A DNA stretch of 64,000 nucleotides from Bacillus thuringiensis (GCF_014932895.1 NZ_JACYOF010000006.1:1-64000), one strand, 5' to 3'; positions 33,501 through 41,913 are shown, counted from the first letter of the stretch. Numbers and translations: made by a program. Notes: generated by a model not told the origin, from the sequence alone.

Positions 33501-33843
33501 AATGTGCTTCATTCTTATTAGCTACTCCCAGTTGTTCTGCACTTTTTTGTGGGAAACCATTTAATAAGACCCTATATACTACATTATCTGTTTTCCCCAT
33601 TTCAGGAAGATCTTCACCATTTGGTGATTTTAATCCAAGAGTTAAGCAATAAGCAATTTGACCGCTTGAATTTTTAATAATTTCAGTTCGAATGTACTTA
33701 CCTAGACTATTACTATAACTCCAGTCCATTGAATATTTCTCGTGCGTCATAACCTCTGCACTAGCCCTTGGTAAAAACACATTAAGGAATAATGCCAGTA
33801 CTGATAATAATGTAAAAACTCTTAAAATAACTCTCTTACCCAA
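30577..33843 (-). CDS. Sortase-anchored thioester/Cna-B/VaFE surface adhesin (TIE-like)
   Basis: 1088 residues. TTG 33843 is chosen as start (AGGGAGG at -8). A signal peptide ends near ASA. A thioester domain follows with Cys66 (AYCLTLG) and Gln118 (TQLAIW), the pair that forms a covalent host- or surface-binding thioester. Four Cna-B/SpaA-like domains (~280-650; LAGAVFEVF, LPNVEFTVF, LEGAVFELK, LPNAEFTIY) each have the Lys and Glu of an isopeptide bond. Three VaFE domains follow (~660-1020), each opening SVKTTAT or SIKTTAT and closing GQTV, the Thr-Gln ester-bond type. Then comes a KPEQP-rich wall region, LPVTG at ~1055, a helix and a basic tail. The architecture equals the thioester-isopeptide-ester (TIE) proteins of Gram-positives. 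The nearest neighbours do not include a dedicated sortase. Confidence 0.9.
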   Translation of the reverse strand: MGKRVILRVFTLLSVLALFLNVFLPRASAEVMTHEKYSMDWSYSNSLGKYIRTEIIKNSSGQIAYCLTLGLKSPNGEDLPEMGKTDNVVYRVLLNGFPQKSAEQLGVANKNEAHYATQLAIWNALGQLDVNELKHENKNVEKAAKTIINAANKSEDTQDIFMNVIPAEKQKAELKGEFFETNLYTVQTNAKSGSYKVVAKNAPNGVKIISENGEVKDQLSVGEKFRIQISKDTKTGEFNLSVAANLTKVQAIAYRGTDTVQNATVLLERNEEKLSSDLAVNWEAAGSLKIKKVGEDGEVLAGAVFEVFNANNESVGKITTGADGTAELNNLQIGTYTVKEIKAPTGYVSGDKPQTIEVKTGETGAIQVVNTKVKGNIEIKKLSDSGKVLPNVEFTVFTEDGKEVKKVVTKENGIANVDGLTYGKYYFLETKTPNGYIGNKTKYPFEIKEHNKTLTFTVENTEVKGSVKLLKVDNEDISKKLEGAVFELKDASGKVIGEYKTDKNGEVNVKDLAYGKYSFVEKASPNGYVLIKEPIMFEIKEHGKIIELLAVNHLIKGDLEITKVDVADGNNKLPNAEFTIYNEAGKEVVKGKTDDKGIAKFEKLPFGKYTYKETVAPKGYVLNEETFSFEIKENGQIIKHIVKDEKIPSVKTTATDKTDGTKEMHTSKSVTIQDKVEYMDLQVGKEYTLKGKLMDKETNKPLVVNGKEVTAETKFTPKEANGSITLDFTFDATGLEEKEVVVFEDVLKEGKIVTTHADIHDKGQTVKFVKPSVKTTATNKADGGKEIHANDSITIQDKVEYTNLVVGKEYTVKGKLMNKAINKPLLIDGKEVTAETKFTAKEKNGFVTLDFTFVGAEQQGREVVVFEDLLHEGQVIATHADINDVGQTVRFVEPSIKTTATNKADGSKELDATKSVTIQDKVEYKDLIVGKEYVVKGKLMDKATNKPLLVDGKEVTAESKFTAKEKNGSITLDFTFNASELQGKEVVVFEELYQADVLVAIHVDIEDMGQTVKFKEVKPEQPKPEQPKPEQPHPDKNTPTSEQPKAEKTLKSGILPVTGGDISMWISMGAGLLLLALGTVLFIKHRDA

Positions 33844-34292
33844 TTTTGAAACCTCCCTAAAATAAATTAATCCGAGTATATATCGCAATATCTAAAACAT
33901 TCACGATCAACCCGAGTATCATTATAAAACAACAAATTACAAATATTAAATAAATTTAGTGAAATAGTCAAAAAATTTACACATTTTGATATTTTTCAAG
34001 TTTTTATATGAGTTTACTATATACAAATACCAAAACACGCTTACAATTAACAAAACAAATATGTATGTGAAGTATGTAAATGGTAGTTCTTTTGTTCAAG
34101 TCATTAATTTTCACATTATTTTTTAGCTAGTGGAAAAGGTAGATTTAAATCACAATTTGGGTTATTCTGATTTCTTGTTTTCTATTTGTAACAAGCAGAA
34201 ACTCATTCTTAATTTTGTTTCTATTAAATAATTAAAAAAAGTTATATATTATAATCCGGAAATGTAATAGGACTTTTTGTGGAAAGTAAAAA
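33844..34292. other. Intergenic stretch, no gene seen
   Basis: Very AT-rich promoter region of the adhesin gene; no convincing coding frame or structured RNA. Confidence 0.4.
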
Positions 34293-34334
34293 AGAGTTGA
34301 ATACTTTTTGTATCAAGTACTCAACTCTTTTCAA
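34293..34334 (-). terminator. Terminator of the oppA-like gene
   Basis: AAAGAGTTGA, a loop containing ATACTTTTTGTAT and TCAACTCTTTT form a stem just downstream of the oligopeptide-binding lipoprotein gene. Confidence 0.75.
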
Positions 34335-34345
34335 TTTTTAGCTTT

Positions 34346-35983
34346 TTATTTTTGAATCACATATGCATTTTTGTAAGTATAAGCACCACCAAATTGATGC
34401 TTTTCAATTCCTTTTACATAACCCTTTTGCAGATATGCTTTACCAGTATGATAAAGTGGAGCAACAGCAGCATCTTCTAACAACACTCTCTCTGCTTCTC
34501 GTAAATAATCCCATCTCTTCTGTTGATCTAATACGGCTTCATTTTTAGCTTTACTTATAAGGTCATCAAAACTCGAATTTGAATACTTCATTTTATTATT
34601 TGGATTATCTGTCGTAAATAATTCTAAATAACTAATTGGATCTTTATAATCAGGTGTCCAACCTACCATAGAGATATCATACTGCCCTGTTTGTTCAAGC
34701 TGCAATTTTTGTTTAAATGGTTGTTGCTTAATCTGTATTGTTAAACCCTGTAAGTGTTTTTCAAGTTCTCCTTTTATATATTCCGCTATCATTCTTTCAT
34801 TATCTTGCTCAAATGTTAGAAGCTCAAGCGTGACATTTTCTATACCAAGTTCTTTTTTGGCATCTTCCCAAGTTTGTTTAGCCTTTTGTAAATCATACAA
34901 AACAAGAGAACCATTTTCCTTTCGAAAATCTTTTTGATTTGCTTCATTCGTATATCCTGCCGGTATAAGACCTTCTGCAGGTGTTGCTCCAGTACTGCCA
35001 AAATGATTTACTATCTCCTCTTTATTTAGTGCTAAAGAAATAGATTGTCTGATTTTTTTATTTGCTAATGTAGTGTTCTTTTCATTAAAACGTAACATAG
35101 CTATTCCAGCTTCTTTTTTCATATGTAATTCTTTGTTGTCCTTATATTGCTCAAAATGTTTTGCAGTAATTGGAGCACGATCAATACTACCCGATTCATA
35201 TAAATTTATTGCCGTCATTGTATCTTTTACAATATTAAAATCTATTGCCTCAAGCTTTACTTGTTTCTTATCCCAATATCTATTATTTTTCTTCAATTGA
35301 AATTCTTGTCCATGATTCCATTTTTCTAACACAAATGGTCCATTATAAATAAGATTCTCCGGTTCTAAACCATAACTACTTCCTTTTTCTTTCACAAACG
35401 ATTCATGCTGAGGTAAATAAATAGGTAGTGCTAATAATTGCAATAAATAGGGAACAGGCTGTTCCAATTCCACTTCTAGCGTATAATCATCTATTGCTTT
35501 TACTCCTAATTGATCAGCGGCAACTATACCTTTGTTTACTTCTTTGGCATTTTTTATATAAAATAACAAATATGCATATTGAGATGCCGTTTCAGGATTT
35601 AATGTCCGTTTCCAAGCAAAAGCAAAATCATGTGCAGTTACCATTTCACCATTTGACCATTTAGCATCTTTTCTCAAATGAAATGTATATTTTTTCCCAT
35701 CCTTACTTTTCTCAAATGAATTTGCTACACCAGGAATAGGATTATCTTTATTATCCAGTACATATAATCCTTCAAATATATTTTGCATAATATGTGATGA
35801 CGTACCATCCATCGACTTTGACGTATCTAGAGATGGAAGTTCTTCTGGTATCGTTAAGTTTAATACCTGTTTTTGACTTCCAGCTTCAGCTTTATCAGTT
35901 TTATTAGTTTTATTACTACAAGCTGAAAAAATTAAGGAACTGATAATTGTACATACTAATAAACTAATCCTTTTCTTTTTCAT
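34346..35983 (-). CDS. Oligopeptide ABC transporter substrate-binding lipoprotein (OppA-like)
   Basis: 545 residues. Start at 35983, where GAGGGG lies eight bases upstream; an in-frame ATG at 36004 is weaker. A lipoprotein signal ends in the lipobox IFSAC. The rest is the SBP-bac-5 fold: LNLTIPEELPSLDTSKSMD, NGEMVTAHDFAFAWKRTLNP, and YDISMVGWTPDYKDPISYLELF near the end. It captures oligopeptides outside the membrane for an Opp permease. No permease or ATPase genes adjoin, so it is an orphan receptor that must share a system encoded elsewhere. It could also deliver Phr peptides to the Rap proteins nearby. Confidence 0.9.
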   Translation of the reverse strand: MKKKRISLLVCTIISSLIFSACSNKTNKTDKAEAGSQKQVLNLTIPEELPSLDTSKSMDGTSSHIMQNIFEGLYVLDNKDNPIPGVANSFEKSKDGKKYTFHLRKDAKWSNGEMVTAHDFAFAWKRTLNPETASQYAYLLFYIKNAKEVNKGIVAADQLGVKAIDDYTLEVELEQPVPYLLQLLALPIYLPQHESFVKEKGSSYGLEPENLIYNGPFVLEKWNHGQEFQLKKNNRYWDKKQVKLEAIDFNIVKDTMTAINLYESGSIDRAPITAKHFEQYKDNKELHMKKEAGIAMLRFNEKNTTLANKKIRQSISLALNKEEIVNHFGSTGATPAEGLIPAGYTNEANQKDFRKENGSLVLYDLQKAKQTWEDAKKELGIENVTLELLTFEQDNERMIAEYIKGELEKHLQGLTIQIKQQPFKQKLQLEQTGQYDISMVGWTPDYKDPISYLELFTTDNPNNKMKYSNSSFDDLISKAKNEAVLDQQKRWDYLREAERVLLEDAAVAPLYHTGKAYLQKGYVKGIEKHQFGGAYTYKNAYVIQK

Positions 35984-36107
35984 AGATTTTCCCCTCAAAT
36001 CCAATAAGTTTTATAATTAGATATATATTACACCAGAAATATTATACCAAATTATTGAAATTTCAGTAAATACTTTTTTTCATTTTAAGTGAGTGAGCTC
36101 AGCGGAG

Positions 36108-36182
36108 CAAGAAGGATAGGTTAATCCTTTTCCTGTTTCTTTATAGATATTAAGCCATATATATCGCCCTTTACATGCTTTA
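36108..36182 (-). pseudogene. TnpB N-terminal scrap
   Basis: The minus strand reads YKETGKGLT, identical to part of the TnpB fragment at 1-296. Surrounding sequence is eroded and only a few dozen bases are recognisable. Confidence 0.4.
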
Positions 36183-36256
36183 GAAAGGAGTATACTTATA
36201 CTGCAAGAAAACGAAAAAAACGCCTTGAATAAATCCAAGACGTTATGTTGATATTA

Positions 36257-36451
36257 TTATTTAATTTGGCGTTTAAATATTGCTTGTAAACCATTTTGAA
36301 TACTACCGCCACTTCCTAAGCCAATAATCGAAACAAGTTCCCAACCATCAATACCTAACTTATTAAACTCGCCTTCTAAATCTAACCCCTTAGCACCAAA
36401 CAAACTTTTAAATGTACCCTCAATTTTAAGTGTTTTATACTCCCACTGCAT
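36257..36451 (-). CDS. DUF4177 small protein
   Basis: 64 residues with the family's start (QWEYKTLKIEG) and the GWELVSIIG and AIFKRQI ends. The start at 36451 is set by GGAGAG six bases before the ATG. Such proteins are small cytosolic beta-sheet proteins of unknown function, present in several copies in Bacillus. Transcribed alone. Confidence 0.8.
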   Translation of the reverse strand: MQWEYKTLKIEGTFKSLFGAKGLDLEGEFNKLGIDGWELVSIIGLGSGGSIQNGLQAIFKRQIK

Positions 36452-36720
36452 AGACAACTCTCCTAAACTAAAATAGTAAGTATGTATGTAGATATACTAT
36501 TAATAATACCACGTATACTAACATAAATGCCTGTACATTTATACTTGTTTTAACGTATACCTTTGTTCACCCACTTATTATCAAAATTCGCTCCCCCACA
36601 AAAATGGTCAGTTCAATTCCCTAATTCTAATTTTTCTCTTATAATTCTCTTTCTTTTACGTTTAATATCTATTGTCTTAACTACTAGCTAGATTAATGAT
36701 ACATATTTTTTTCAACATCC

Positions 36721-36773
36721 TTGAACTACCCCCACTTTCACTTCTAAACGAAGTGAAAGTGGGGGTAGTTCAA
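36721..36773. repeat. IS605-related palindrome, second copy
   Basis: TTGAACTACCCCCACTT-type arms form a perfect ~24-bp stem with loop TCTAAACG-like sequence. It equals the hairpin at 21834-21880, and its right edge contains the stop codon of the CPBP-like gene. Confidence 0.6.
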
Positions 36774-37249
36774 AGATGCAATGCTATAACAGCAATAGCG
36801 TTATGTAGTGAGTGAATTAAAACAACAATCCAAAAAGCAGATATTGTAACTTCAACTTTTTCATTCTTTTTTTGATATACCCAATAAGCATAGTTATATA
36901 ATACTCCAATTATTGCTGTAGCGACTATATAAGTAATACCATCTGAATGACTTAATCCGAACATAATTGATGCTATTAAAAGAATAAAATAATCACGATC
37001 TTTAATAAGAGGAATACAACTTAATACCCAAAATAAAAATACCTGAAAAATTACTGTTTCATATACAGGTGCCGCAAATACTCCTACTAAAATCTGTATA
37101 ATAGCGGGTTCTTCTTTTATCGGATGTTGTTTTATCGATGGCAAAAATAAATCTAATGGTATCACAAGTAAAAACGATCCCAATACAATAAGTAATACAA
37201 ACCAAATTACAGGTAAAGCAAACATAAATTTATTCAATTTTTCCAGCAT
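36770..37249 (-). CDS. CPBP-family intramembrane metalloprotease-like protein
   Basis: 159 residues with four to five membrane helices. The CPBP motifs are present: APVYETVIFQ (variant with ET...Q instead of EE...R), MFGLSHSDG and HSLHNAIAV. These proteins (Abi/CAAX-type) are membrane proteases or scaffolds, and in Gram-positives are often linked to bacteriocin self-immunity. The variant first motif occurs in a known subgroup, so activity is uncertain. The stop codon lies within the palindrome at 36721-36773, suggesting that the element landed at the very end of the gene. Confidence 0.75.
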   Translation of the reverse strand: MLEKLNKFMFALPVIWFVLLIVLGSFLLVIPLDLFLPSIKQHPIKEEPAIIQILVGVFAAPVYETVIFQVFLFWVLSCIPLIKDRDYFILLIASIMFGLSHSDGITYIVATAIIGVLYNYAYWVYQKKNEKVEVTISAFWIVVLIHSLHNAIAVIALHL

Positions 37250-37429
37250 ATATCTTTCTCCTATTTCTCTTTATATTAATAAAATTATATATTAAAATTC
37301 TATCAATACAATAAGTAATACGATTAAATCAACATAAATAGTACTAAATAGTAACTTCTTTATCTTCCTCCCTATTCCATCAATGTAAATTTTTAAATAT
37401 TAGTTTACATTTAATTTTGACGCTAACGC

Positions 37430-37800
37430 ATCAAAATCGATAGGGGTCTGCGACACCTTTCGGCTCGTCCGTACCATAAGCATGATAATTAAAACCTGTC
37501 TCCGACGGGTTAAGGAAGCTTCTCCCTTAACAATCCCCTTTATTCGAACTTCCCCACCCCCTCAATCTTTGAGGGGCTCCCTCGCCGGTTGGCACTGAAC
37601 AAACTACCGTTTGTTCAGTGCCAAGAGGATTCGGGTGAAGTGAATTTGTCAGGGTCCTTCCGCTCCTTATCCTCCCTGCGGTCCGGTACCGCTCCAAGAC
37701 ATTGACAAACGCCAAACAAGGGGCACTGCTCTGGTCTAGCAGTTGCCCCTTGTTAAAAAAACCACGTTGCCTTAAAGGCAACTAGATCCTCTTAAGACGT
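37430..37800 (-). other. Probable single-strand origin (ssoU-like) relic of a rolling-circle plasmid
   Basis: A GC-rich, densely paired stretch. It includes a hairpin of CAAGGGGCA/TGCCCCTTG type at about 37710-37752, a perfect TTGGCACTGAACAAAC stem with its complement at about 37588-37624, and a GCGTTAGCGTCAAAATT segment at about 37412-37430, containing the TAGCGT motif typical of sso elements. The overall look recalls the ssoU type of pUB110-like plasmids, but this is from memory. No rep gene is seen nearby. A frame of 84 codons across it (37527-37781) is likely not a gene. Confidence 0.45.
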
Positions 37801-37845
37801 AGATTTACTAAACAATCGCGCCCGTTTTACGATATTGTTAAATTG

Positions 37846-38385
37846 TTACCCCTTTGCCCTTTTCGGCCAAATAAAATTGCTTATGGCCATCAAAAAATCG
37901 ATACCTAACACAAGTGTCCATGCTTTTAGAAATCCAGCCAACACTTCTGTTCGAGAAGAATCATTAATTAAATAGATTAAGATGAATAAAATTCCGGCAC
38001 CTATTAGAAAAGCAAGCACATGTTGTCCCCAGCTTTTAAAGTAGTATTTCGCGTAATCGATGCCAAATCTTTTAACTGGTTTTGATCCTTGTTTCATCAC
38101 ATAATATTGAAAGCGTATATCAGCCCATTCAATCATACTCCTACCGAATGCGATTGAGATTCCAATATAAACAGCAGCAATTGCATGCACTTGGGTAGCA
38201 GTTGCACCACGATACAAGTCGACACCCGTAGCAACTAATAAAATTAAATCAATAACAGGTGTTAAAGCTAGGAAAAACAATCCTAATTTATTTTTTTTAA
38301 GGATATATCGTGTGAATAGACCTAAAGTGATAACAACCCAAAACCCTATTTCACAAGCAGCGATCAACCATACAATTACATTCAT
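37846..38385 (-). CDS. Five-helix integral membrane protein, unknown function
   Basis: 179 residues with about five helices (VIVWLIAACEIGFWVVITLG, LGLFFLALTPVIDLILLVA, ATQVHAIAAVYIGISIAFG, VLAFLIGAGILFILIYL and a C-terminal one) and a conserved-looking RSMIEWADIRFQYYV loop. It resembles a family of conserved Bacillus/Listeria membrane proteins, but no function is known to me. AAAGGGGTG lies before the ATG, and an upstream reading frame ends in an ATGA overlap, so it was the second gene of a pair. Confidence 0.7.
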   Translation of the reverse strand: MNVIVWLIAACEIGFWVVITLGLFTRYILKKNKLGLFFLALTPVIDLILLVATGVDLYRGATATQVHAIAAVYIGISIAFGRSMIEWADIRFQYYVMKQGSKPVKRFGIDYAKYYFKSWGQHVLAFLIGAGILFILIYLINDSSRTEVLAGFLKAWTLVLGIDFLMAISNFIWPKRAKG

Positions 38386-38525
38386 CCCAGCACCCCTTTG
38401 TACAACGATTCAGATACAACATCAAAACCAAATATTGTCTGCTTTTCTAAGTATAAATAAACTTTTGCACCTGCACCAACATCATTTTTAATAGGACTAG
38501 TAGTAACTTTAACTGTTACTTCGGT
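38382..38525 (-). pseudogene. C-terminal fragment of a gene formerly upstream of the membrane protein
   Basis: About 47 codons (VTEVTVKVTTSPIKNDVGAG, then FGFDVVSESLYKGVLG) with an upstream in-frame stop and no start, overlapping the next gene by ATGA. The family is not recognised. Confidence 0.35.
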
Positions 38526-38780
38526 TACTTAGTCTAATAAATGGGGCCCTAAACCATAATAAAATCGGTTACGCTACTAATATATTAGAAATTATATATA
38601 AAGAATTTTTCTAGTGTTTCACCGAAATAAATACGAAAGTAAACTTTTGAATATTAGTTTACTTTCAAACCCCTAATTCATTGACTTATCGACAATCATC
38701 GTGAAACCCTTGATTTATACAACGAAAGTATACATTCAAAACACTATAAATAAGGTGATTAAATCCATATCAAGCAAAAA
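38526..38780. other. Intergenic stretch, no gene seen
   Basis: AT-rich, without ribosome site or recognisable frame. Confidence 0.35.
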
Positions 38781-38815
38781 ATGAGTATCCCATCACTATT
38801 GAGATACTCATCATA
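38774..38815 (-). terminator. Terminator of the small membrane protein gene
   Basis: ATGAGTATC, loop and GATACTCAT, followed on the minus strand by TTTTTTGC. Confidence 0.75.
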
Positions 38816-38826
38816 GAAAACATAAA

Positions 38827-39024
38827 TTAACTATTAGAATTTAGCTCTTTACTGTATTTCTTTATAAGAAACGCCATCATTAACATAATAATTCCTATAC
38901 TTAAACCAAGTAATTGATCTAACGAAATTACATCACGAAAAATCCAGCGTACAATAAATCCTATACTAAACACTAATACAAGTGAAAAACCAAAATATCT
39001 TAGTCCTCCATATACGTTTTTCAT
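38827..39024 (-). CDS. Small two-helix membrane protein
   Basis: 65 residues with helices FGFSLVLVFSIGFIVRWIF and LLGLSIGIIMLMMAFLI and a basic end. ATG 39024 is preceded by AAAGGGG. Not recognised; small two-helix proteins of this kind are common near Rap/Phr genes but have no assigned role. Confidence 0.6.
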   Translation of the reverse strand: MKNVYGGLRYFGFSLVLVFSIGFIVRWIFRDVISLDQLLGLSIGIIMLMMAFLIKKYSKELNSNS

Positions 39025-39183
39025 ACCCACACCCCTTTTAACCTCATAACTTAATTATACCATATTGTGGAATTTAGTTAAGGATATCTAAATCATAAAA
39101 AAAGATCCAAGCATCAGTAGTACGCTCAGATCTCTGTTTAATAATTACATCAAATAAAACTTCATTAGCCTCTTTTTAGAAAA

Positions 39184-39309
39184 TTAAATATGTTCCCCAT
39201 GATCCATAAATACTTGAATTGATTCGTTTTGTGGTACGTCTTTTACATTAGTAAGACCAAAAGTAAAAACAGTGGACAACATCATCATTAATAGGATAGC
39301 TTTTTTCAT
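39184..39309 (-). CDS. Phr-type signalling peptide precursor of the 39306 rap gene
   Basis: A 41-codon gene overlapping the rap stop codon (ATGA), so it is translationally coupled. The N-terminus KKAILLMMMLSTVFTFGLT is a signal sequence. The C-terminal part (NVKDVPQNES, IQVFMDHGEHI) would supply the secreted and processed pentapeptide to heptapeptide pheromone. Known Phr peptides are re-imported by Opp and inhibit their Rap partner. The mature peptide cannot be defined from sequence alone. Confidence 0.75.
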   Translation of the reverse strand: MKKAILLMMMLSTVFTFGLTNVKDVPQNESIQVFMDHGEHI

Positions 39310-40379
39310 TTTAGCGCCCTTCTTTCTTTGCTTATTTTGTCTGCCTCTAAAGCAATGTGTAAATATTTGCTTGCCTTTTCATGATTTTTTGAATTGTAGA
39401 ATTGGTCACCTAAAAGAGAAGCATATTCTTTTACCCACTCATATAATTCTTCTGCTTCAAAATACGAAATACCTTCTATAACTAATTTCTCAAATTCTTC
39501 GAGTGGTGCTTTATTATGTAATGCCCTTAAGATTTCGAAATGATGACGATAACCAACATCACTAAGCTTATAACCTTGTTCAATATATTCATTAGCAATA
39601 GTATGGTTTCCTAGCTTGAAATGTTCTCTCGCTAAAAGAAACATAGTTTTAAAGTTATTCTCTAATGAATTCTCTAAATGTTTAACTGCTAACTCTGGCA
39701 TGTTTTGACTTGCATATAAAAGACCTAAATTATGCTTAACGCGTTTAATTAGAATTTCATCACCTGATTTTTTGAAAGTGTCTAATGCTGAAAGTAAATA
39801 TTCTTCTGCACTTTCAAATTCATTTAGTCGTATGTTTGCCATTCCTAAAGTATTTAAACTTGCAGCTATTTTCAATTCATATCCTGCGCTATTTATAAAT
39901 ACTTCATTTGCCTTCATAGCATATTGAATTGCTAGAATTGGTTTCATTATATGGTAGTAGTAAACAGCAACCCAATAATTAAATTCTGCTTTTTCGATTT
40001 CATCATGCATGTAATCTAGAAGCTTCTCAGCTTCTTCAAAATGAACCCTTGCTTCACAATTGTTTGCCGTATTGATGGCGTAAATAGCTTTAAATAAATG
40101 ATAATAGTACTCTAAAAATGTTTCATTTTCTTCTGGCAAAGGTTCGACTTTGTCTAAAATATCTTTTGAACCCTTCGTATCACGAATTAGAAGGCTGTAC
40201 CGCGCATTTAGTAAAGCGTAATACATTAATATTGTTTGATCTTCCTTGATAAAATTAATTTTACTTTCAATATCTTCTTTTATCTTTTCAGACTGTAATA
40301 CACGTTGTGCAATCATAGCTTGATACCAGTCATTTAATAATTTTGTGATTTTTTCGTTAGAAATGAGGTTAACACTCAT
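39306..40379 (-). CDS. Rap-family TPR regulator (phosphatase or anti-activator)
   Basis: 357 residues. An N-terminal three-helix bundle (KITKLLNDWYQAMIAQRVLQ) is followed by about six TPR repeats (for example NCEARVHFEEAEKLLDYM, LNTLGMANIRLNEFESAEEY, HNLGLLYASQNMPELAVKH). This is the layout of Bacillus Rap proteins, which dephosphorylate Spo0F or sequester ComA-type regulators and are blocked by their Phr peptide. The start follows GGGGGTAGGAGCAG. It forms a cassette with the overlapping phr gene. The second Rap (46848-47948) is clearly related. Confidence 0.88.
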   Translation of the reverse strand: MSVNLISNEKITKLLNDWYQAMIAQRVLQSEKIKEDIESKINFIKEDQTILMYYALLNARYSLLIRDTKGSKDILDKVEPLPEENETFLEYYYHLFKAIYAINTANNCEARVHFEEAEKLLDYMHDEIEKAEFNYWVAVYYYHIMKPILAIQYAMKANEVFINSAGYELKIAASLNTLGMANIRLNEFESAEEYLLSALDTFKKSGDEILIKRVKHNLGLLYASQNMPELAVKHLENSLENNFKTMFLLAREHFKLGNHTIANEYIEQGYKLSDVGYRHHFEILRALHNKAPLEEFEKLVIEGISYFEAEELYEWVKEYASLLGDQFYNSKNHEKASKYLHIALEADKISKERRALK

Positions 40380-40599
40380 CTGCTCCTACCCCCTTTTATC
40401 AAATATTATCACGATATACTTGTATTTATAAATATATTTGGAATATTTTAACTTGAGAAACTTATTTTTGAATATTCACGTGAAAAAATGAAAAAAGTAA
40501 TTCGAGTTTTAGGTATCGCTCTAGAATTAGTAGCTATTTTCAGATTTAGTTTCACTTCAAGCAACAAAATACTAAACATGGGGAAATATTTAAATATAA

Positions 40600-40632
40600 A
40601 AAAGAGCCATTCTATCACAAATGGCTTTTTTC
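40600..40632 (+). terminator. Hairpin with T run
   Basis: AAAGAGCCATT, loop ATCACA and AATGGCTTTTTT. It has no clear gene directly upstream on the plus strand. Confidence 0.6.
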
Positions 40633-40757
40633 ATTTCATATATTTTCTTTGCTGTACCATTTCAGATACAAATGCATTGATTGTAGAGATATATTCTCTT
40701 CCCATAGCATTTAAGAAGAAAGCCTGTTCTTTTGTAGGAAGTAGCTTAATTTTTCTG

Positions 40758-41036
40758 TTACAGTTTGTTATATTTTTCTACAACTAAATCCCTAAGAAGT
40801 CTGGCTCTTTTAAGACTTTTGTAATCGTCTAAAGTTATAACTCTTACAATTGACCACGAACCAAGCCACATCATTTTTCTGATATAACCACTCGGGATTT
40901 TAATTTGAGAAGTATCACAAGCATTTCTCCCACACAGAACAAACAAGGCATTATTGTAGTCATCTCTATATTCTCTGTTGAATTTATGGTCTTTCATAAA
41001 TTGTTCAAATCCGCAATTACTACATTTAATTTGCAC
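40758..41036 (-). CDS. Small zinc-ribbon-like protein
   Basis: 92 residues with KCSNCG at the start and CGRNACD in the middle: two CxxC-like pairs (the second with a longer gap) that could bind zinc. GTG start 41036 has GGAG nine bases upstream. The remainder is Lys/Arg-rich. The family is not recognised. It lies next to an IS200-type relic and may be part of an acquired island. Confidence 0.5.
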   Translation of the reverse strand: MQIKCSNCGFEQFMKDHKFNREYRDDYNNALFVLCGRNACDTSQIKIPSGYIRKMMWLGSWSIVRVITLDDYKSLKRARLLRDLVVEKYNKL

Positions 41037-41043
41037 CTTTCTC

Positions 41044-41445
41044 AGCTCCTTGTTTTTTGTTTTTCTACATATTGTTTCAAAGTTGCACTCGATACATTTC
41101 CTGCGGTAGATACAAAATAGCTACATGCCCATAAACTTGGCAAATGTTTAAGGTAAGGAAATTCCTCTCTCAATTTTTTAAAGTCACTCCTTTAATTTTT
41201 GCCATAATATCAAAGGAACAAATATTGGAAGTGTGTTTAAAAACATATGTGTATGGCCTTTGTTACACTCTAAAGCGACAATGACAATTTCTAATTCGTC
41301 GCATATTTCTTGTACAAACTCCCTAAAGCACTCTTCTATATCTGTCCGGTATGATGCTACCTACTTTGTTCAAAGAAACCCGTTGTCCATTCTATACCTT
41401 TCTCTTTTTAGTTAAAAAGGCTAGCTGTGTATTGGTATCCACTTT
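41044..41445 (-). pseudogene. IS200-type TnpA transposase, decayed
   Basis: Frame-broken pieces of a Y1 transposase: EIVIVALECNKGHTHMFL (HTH as the HUH motif), EREFPYLKHLPSLWACSYFV, and STAGNVSSATLKQYVEKQK carrying the catalytic tyrosine. Stops and shifts occur between them, including one after LWQKLKE. Confidence 0.75.
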
Positions 41446-41524
41446 TTCTCCCACCGAACTCACCCTTTCTGATTGAACTAAAGTACCGCACCTTCATTTC
41501 CAACTGACAGTTACTATTAAAAAG

Positions 41525-41752
41525 TTATCTGTTACTCTTTATTTTATATATACTTTTCTTTAACTTAGGCTTTTTATGTAATCTCACTTTGGTACCATTA
41601 ATATCAAAATCAATCTTTTTTCCCTCCAAATCCTCCATTTTCTCCTTATGTTCTTTTTCTATTCTATCCCTTTCTTCTTTTCTCTTTGTCGCTTTGGGAC
41701 CAATTACGAATAGAATTAAGAAAATACTTACCATTACGATAAATGTAGTCAC
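41525..41752 (-). CDS. Small membrane-anchored basic protein
   Basis: 75 residues with one N-terminal helix (FIVMVSIFLILFVIG), a charged helical stretch (RKEERDRIEKEHKEKMEDLEG) and a basic tail. A GTG start at 41752 follows GGAGG by ten bases. Not recognised. It lies downstream of the 41914-42495 membrane protein on the same strand. Confidence 0.5.
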   Translation of the reverse strand: MTTFIVMVSIFLILFVIGPKATKRKEERDRIEKEHKEKMEDLEGKKIDFDINGTKVRLHKKPKLKKSIYKIKSNR

Positions 41753-41913
41753 TAGTACTCATCCTCCTTTACCAAAACCTCGTACAACAAAAAACTTTTT
41801 AATTTATTAGATTTAAACCAGAAACCTAAAGGAGAATAAGTTCTAGTATATTTAGAAGAAATTAATATAGATGTTACCTTCACGATTCCTCTTTCTCCTT
41901 ATATAAACCAAAT

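Noticed and set aside
37527-37781. 84-codon frame across the GC-rich structured stretch
   Set aside because: It spans several perfect hairpins, has no ribosome site and no protein-like pattern; better explained as a structured origin or RNA.
40488-40787. 99-codon frame beginning like a signal peptide upstream of the zinc-ribbon gene
   Set aside because: No ribosome site and it runs through a clear terminator hairpin.
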